From: SHVO01 sp041906145
Lineage (GTDB): Bacteria > Pseudomonadota > Alphaproteobacteria > Rhodospirillales > Rhodospirillaceae
Assembly: GCA_041906145.1 (NCBI GenBank)
Contig: JAYRJU010000001.1
Coordinates: 124,001-188,000 of the forward strand
DNA: 64,000 nucleotides
Direction: 5' to 3'
Positions 62,101 to 64,000 of the stretch are shown here, piece after piece. The notes beneath the pieces were generated by a model. It was not told the origin of the DNA. It did no database searches and saw only the letters and a list, made by a program, of their open reading frames with translations. Position 1 is the stretch's first letter, and the number at the start of each line of letters is the position of its first letter. Made by a program: the position numbers and the translations under genes.

Positions 62101-64000
62101 CGTGCATGGCCGCGAGCTGCGAGGACGAAATCCCCGAGAACTGCGACGTGCTGAGCTGCGCGATGGCGGTCGTGGTGAACGCCTGGACTTGCGTCACCGT
62201 CAGGCTGTTGAGCTGCGCCGAGGTGAACGCACTCAGCGTCGTGGAGCTGAGCGCCGTGATCTGCGTCGCTTTCAGGCCGTCGATCTGGCTCGTAGTCAGA
62301 CCGGAGACCACCAGAGTCGACAGCGCATTCAGCGCCGTGTTCGTCAGACCACCGATCTGCGTCGATGAGAGCCCGCTCGCCTGGGCCGTGGTCATACCGG
62401 CCAAGGATGTGGTCGAGAAGGCCGAGAGCTGCGTGGCGGACAGGGAGCCAAGCTGCGCGGACGTCAGTGCGCCGAACAGGTTGGTCGACAGTGCAGCCGC
62501 CTGCTGCGTGGTCAGGCCGTCAAGCTGCGTGGTCGACAGGCTCGAGATCTGTGCCGTGGTCAGGTAGTTCATCTGCGCCGTGGTGAACGCCGCGATGTCG
62601 CTCGACTTCAGGCCCGACAGCTGGCCGGTGGTCGCGCCGGACAGCACGGTCGAAGACAGCGCCTGCTGCTGCGTGTTCGTCAGGCCGGCCAGCATGACCG
62701 AGCTGAAGCCCGAGAACTGGCTGGTCGTCAGGCCCGCGATGTTGGTCGCGCTGATGGCCGTCAGCTGGCTGGTGGTCAGCGCGCTGAGCTGCGTCGACGA
62801 GAGGGCGCCGAACGCCGTGGTCGTCAGGTTGTTGACCTGCGCCGTCGTCAGACCGCGCAACTGCGTGCTCGTCATGTTGGCGAAGATTGTGGTCGAGAAC
62901 GCATTGATCGTCGTCGTCGACAGTCCGGCGAGCTGCGTGCCAGTGATGCCGGAGAACTGCGACGTGGTCAGGCCCGACATCGCCGTTGTCGAGAACGCCG
63001 AGATCTGCGTGGCGGTCAGGCTGGCGAACTGCGTCGAGGTCAGCGCGCCGAAATTGGTGGTCGACAGCGACGCGGCCTGCGCCGTCGTCAGACCATCGAG
63101 CTGCGTGGACGACAGGTGAGCGATCAACGTGGTGGACAGCGTGTTGAGCTGGACCGTCGTGAAGGCGGCGATATCCGTCGCCTTCAGACCCGAGAGCTGA
63201 CCGGTGGTCAGACCCGCAAGCACGGTGGTCGACAGGTGCGCCTGCTGCGTGTTGGTCAGCGCCGACATCTGGGTCGACGACAGGCCCGAGAACTGGCTGG
63301 TTGTCAGGCCGCTGATGTTCATCGTGCTGATGGCGTTCAGCTGCGTGTTCGACAGGCTGCTGAGCTGCGTGGACGACAGGGCCGCGAAGGCCGTGGTCGA
63401 CAGACCGCTGATCTGCGAAGCCGTCAGGCCGTCAAGCTGCGACGTCGTGAAGCTGCGCCAAATGACGGTCGAGAAGGCGTTGATGATCGTGGTCGACAGG
63501 CCGGCGATCTGGGTCTGCGACAGGCCCGAGAACTGGACCGAGGTCAGACCGGCAATCGCGGTGGTCGAGAAGTTGTTGATCTGGGTCGCCGTCATGCCGG
63601 CGAACTGCGAGGACGTCAGCGCACCGAAGTTCGTGGTCGTGATCGAGGCGGCCTGCGACGTGGTCATGCCGTCGAGCTGCGTGGTCGACAGGTGCGCGAT
63701 CAAGGTCGTGGTGAGCGCGTTGAACTGCGCGGTGGTCAGGGCGCCGATGTCGCTCGAGCGCAGGCCCGAGAGCTGACCGGTCGTCATGCCCGCGATCAGG
63801 TTCGTCGCGATCGACTGCTGCTGGCTGGTGGTCAGGCCCGCGAGCTGAGTCGAGGAGATGCCGCTGAACTGGCTCGTGGTCAGGCCGGCGATGTTATTGG
63901 TGCTGATGGCCGCGATTTGCGTGACGGTCATCGCGCCGAGCTGGGTCGACGTGAGCGCGCCGAAGGCCGTGGTGGTCAGGTTCGCGATCTGCGTGGTCTT
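59141..64000 (-). CDS. Giant Ser/Thr-rich octapeptide-repeat protein (5' partial)
   Basis: The frame is open to the window edge, giving at least 1619 residues with the N-terminus missing. The whole of it is octapeptides of the form x-T/S-x-Q-hydrophobic-x-G/A-hydrophobic (for example TTSQFSGL, STTQLDGL): 202 in a row, ending with FGG. Octads without Gln (such as STTLIAHL, KSSDIAAF) recur about every third octad. At a higher level 24 octads (192 residues) repeat. The protein resembles beta-strand-repeat proteins of alphaproteobacteria often called adhesins. No C-terminal barrel or anchor is present. Export and function are unknown. Confidence 0.9.
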   Translation of the reverse strand, partial: KTTQIANLTTTAFGALTSTQLGAMTVTQIAAISTNNIAGLTTSQFSGISSTQLAGLTTSQQQSIATNLIAGMTTGQLSGLRSSDIGALTTAQFNALTTTLIAHLSTTQLDGMTTSQAASITTTNFGALTSSQFAGMTATQINNFSTTAIAGLTSVQFSGLSQTQIAGLSTTIINAFSTVIWRSFTTSQLDGLTASQISGLSTTAFAALSSTQLSSLSNTQLNAISTMNISGLTTSQFSGLSSTQMSALTNTQQAHLSTTVLAGLTTGQLSGLKATDIAAFTTVQLNTLSTTLIAHLSSTQLDGLTTAQAASLSTTNFGALTSTQFASLTATQISAFSTTAMSGLTTSQFSGITGTQLAGLSTTTINAFSTTIFANMTSTQLRGLTTAQVNNLTTTAFGALSSTQLSALTTSQLTAISATNIAGLTTSQFSGFSSVMLAGLTNTQQQALSSTVLSGATTGQLSGLKSSDIAAFTTAQMNYLTTAQISSLSTTQLDGLTTQQAAALSTNLFGALTSAQLGSLSATQLSAFSTTSLAGMTTAQASGLSSTQIGGLTNTALNALSTLVVSGLTTSQIDGLKATQITALSSTTLSAFTSAQLNSLTVTQVQAFTTTAIAQLSTSQFSGISSSQLAAMHATQLAALSSTIMAHLTTSQLSGFTSGDISVLTSVQMNSLTTTLIASLSTSQLDGLTTQQAGALSTTLFGALTSTQLGSLTATQLSAFTTVALASMTTAQFSGLSSTQIAGMTATAIGALSTLNWSNMTTSQMDSLTVAQLGAISSTVFSALSSAQINSLTNTQIAAINATVFGGITTSQFSGVTSTQFAALTNSQQAAISTTVIAGMSTAQLSGLKAADIGAFTTAQLNAFTTTLIAHLSSTQLDGLTTQQAGSLSTTLFAALSSSQIGSLTVAQLSAFSTTTLGSMTTPQLSGLTGTQLGGLSTTAINSLSTLAWANLTTTQLDGLTAAQMTALTTLNFRSLSSTQLNSLTVTQIVAMSTVNFTGMTTSQFSGLTSTHLNALGGTQLSALSTLIMSGLTTSQMSGLTSGDIAALTTAQINALTTTVLSNLSTTQLDGLTTAQAASLTTLAFGSLTSSQINGLSAVQLNAMGTTLLAGMTTVQASGLSSVQIGQLSTTSVNALSTLVFSNLTTSQLDGLSATQIAAIITTKFSAFTSLQLGSLTNTQIAAIGTANLAGLTTNQFSGLSSSQLSALTNTQWTALTTTVLAGMSTAQLSGLKSSDIAAFSTAQINALTTTLIAHLSTTQLDGLTTTQAAALSTTTFGALTSSQLGGLTTLQINALSSINLGAMTTVQLSGLSSTQLGGLTTTTLNFLSTLSWRSLTTSQLGGLKSTQIAAISTLNFSVLSSTQLGALSATQIAGLSVTNIQSLTTSQFSGLSSTTLSGLTTTQQQAISTTVLFGMTTGQLSGFTRTDIGGLTTSQLNSLGTTLLSHLTSTQLLGLTATQAGSFTTNAFGALTSTQLGGLNSTQVKALSTMVLSGITTPQFSGITSTQIGFLTSPQVASLSTTSIADLSTVQFRGFTSTQIGAMGTAQFAALTTVVLGALTVTQVDGITATQIQALSTTQITGLTTTALASMTQTQALAFTGPQVDAMTIQQTMALFGG
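59144..64000. repeat. 24-bp and 576-bp hierarchical tandem repeat
   Basis: The codons of the DI octad (SSDIAAF, ATDIAAF, GDISVL and relatives) give anchors at 59714, 60290, 60866, 61442, 62018, 62594, 63170 and 63746, each exactly 576 bp apart. 576 is 24 octads of 24 bp. Copies differ by substitution only. Confidence 0.95.

Noticed and set aside
60236..62368. Long plus-strand open frame (710 codons) across the giant repeat gene
   Set aside because: It is the complement of an in-register 24-bp repeat, which keeps other frames open by periodicity. Its translation is low-complexity Arg/Gly-rich with no family pattern and no ribosome-binding site.
59144..64000. CRISPR-like appearance of the regular short repeats
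   Set aside because: Repeats are contiguous, 24 bp, diverged, and encode one open frame. There are no spacers and no cas genes.

Overview
The window is high-GC bacterial DNA from what looks like an alphaproteobacterium. The clearest signs are a CcrM-type GANTC adenine methyltransferase, an electron-transfer flavoprotein:ubiquinone oxidoreductase, an ScsB-like disulfide reductase, a TonB receptor and rhizobial-style palindromic intergenic repeats. I cannot name the genus.

Layout. Positions 1-16.8 kb are mostly housekeeping: a truncated DUF4159 protein with its membrane partner, ccrM, rnhB, moaB, a uracil-DNA glycosylase, ETF-QO, a TPR protein, ispE, an ScsB-like protein, tRNA-Gln(TTG) and a class III aminotransferase. 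Positions 16.9-45.0 kb hold a large lipid cluster in three transcription units. (i) A minus-strand operon encodes a PUFA-synthase-like megasynthase: PfaD-type enoyl reductase, KS-MAT-ACP-ACP-KR, and a 2810-residue KS-CLF-AT-hotdog DH x4-PKS DH-(AcpS-like)-AGPAT protein. This order resembles myxobacterial pfa1-pfa2-pfa3 clusters. (ii) A divergent plus-strand operon encodes a cyclic-nucleotide-domain patatin lipase, a lysophosphatidate-type acyltransferase and an Sfp-type phosphopantetheinyl transferase. (iii) A second minus-strand operon encodes an unknown membrane protein, a fatty acyl-AMP ligase-ACP-thioester reductase, an MMPL/RND exporter fused through a signal-peptide-like segment to a LolA-like domain, and an outer-membrane protein. 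Together they read as a make, activate, reduce or acylate, and export pathway for an unidentified secondary lipid.

Positions 45.5-57 kb are mixed: a Tat-exported PhoX phosphatase, a TetR regulator divergent from a thioredoxin-CcdA pair with a perfect operator-like palindrome between them, an SDR, a beta-lactamase-fold hydrolase lacking the usual general base, a TonB receptor, glycerate kinase and DctA.

Positions 56.4-64 kb contain a small methyltransferase, a GT41 (SPINDLY/OGT-type) glycosyltransferase and the C-terminal 1619 residues of a giant Ser/Thr-rich protein. In the window that protein is 202 consecutive octapeptides plus a three-residue tail, arranged in a 24-octad super-repeat of exactly 576 bp with no indels over eight anchors. 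The glycosyltransferase beside it may modify it.

Most notable: the lipid synthesis/export cluster, the two-level octapeptide repeat protein next to a GT41 enzyme, and a cluster of five GANTC sites upstream of ccrM itself.
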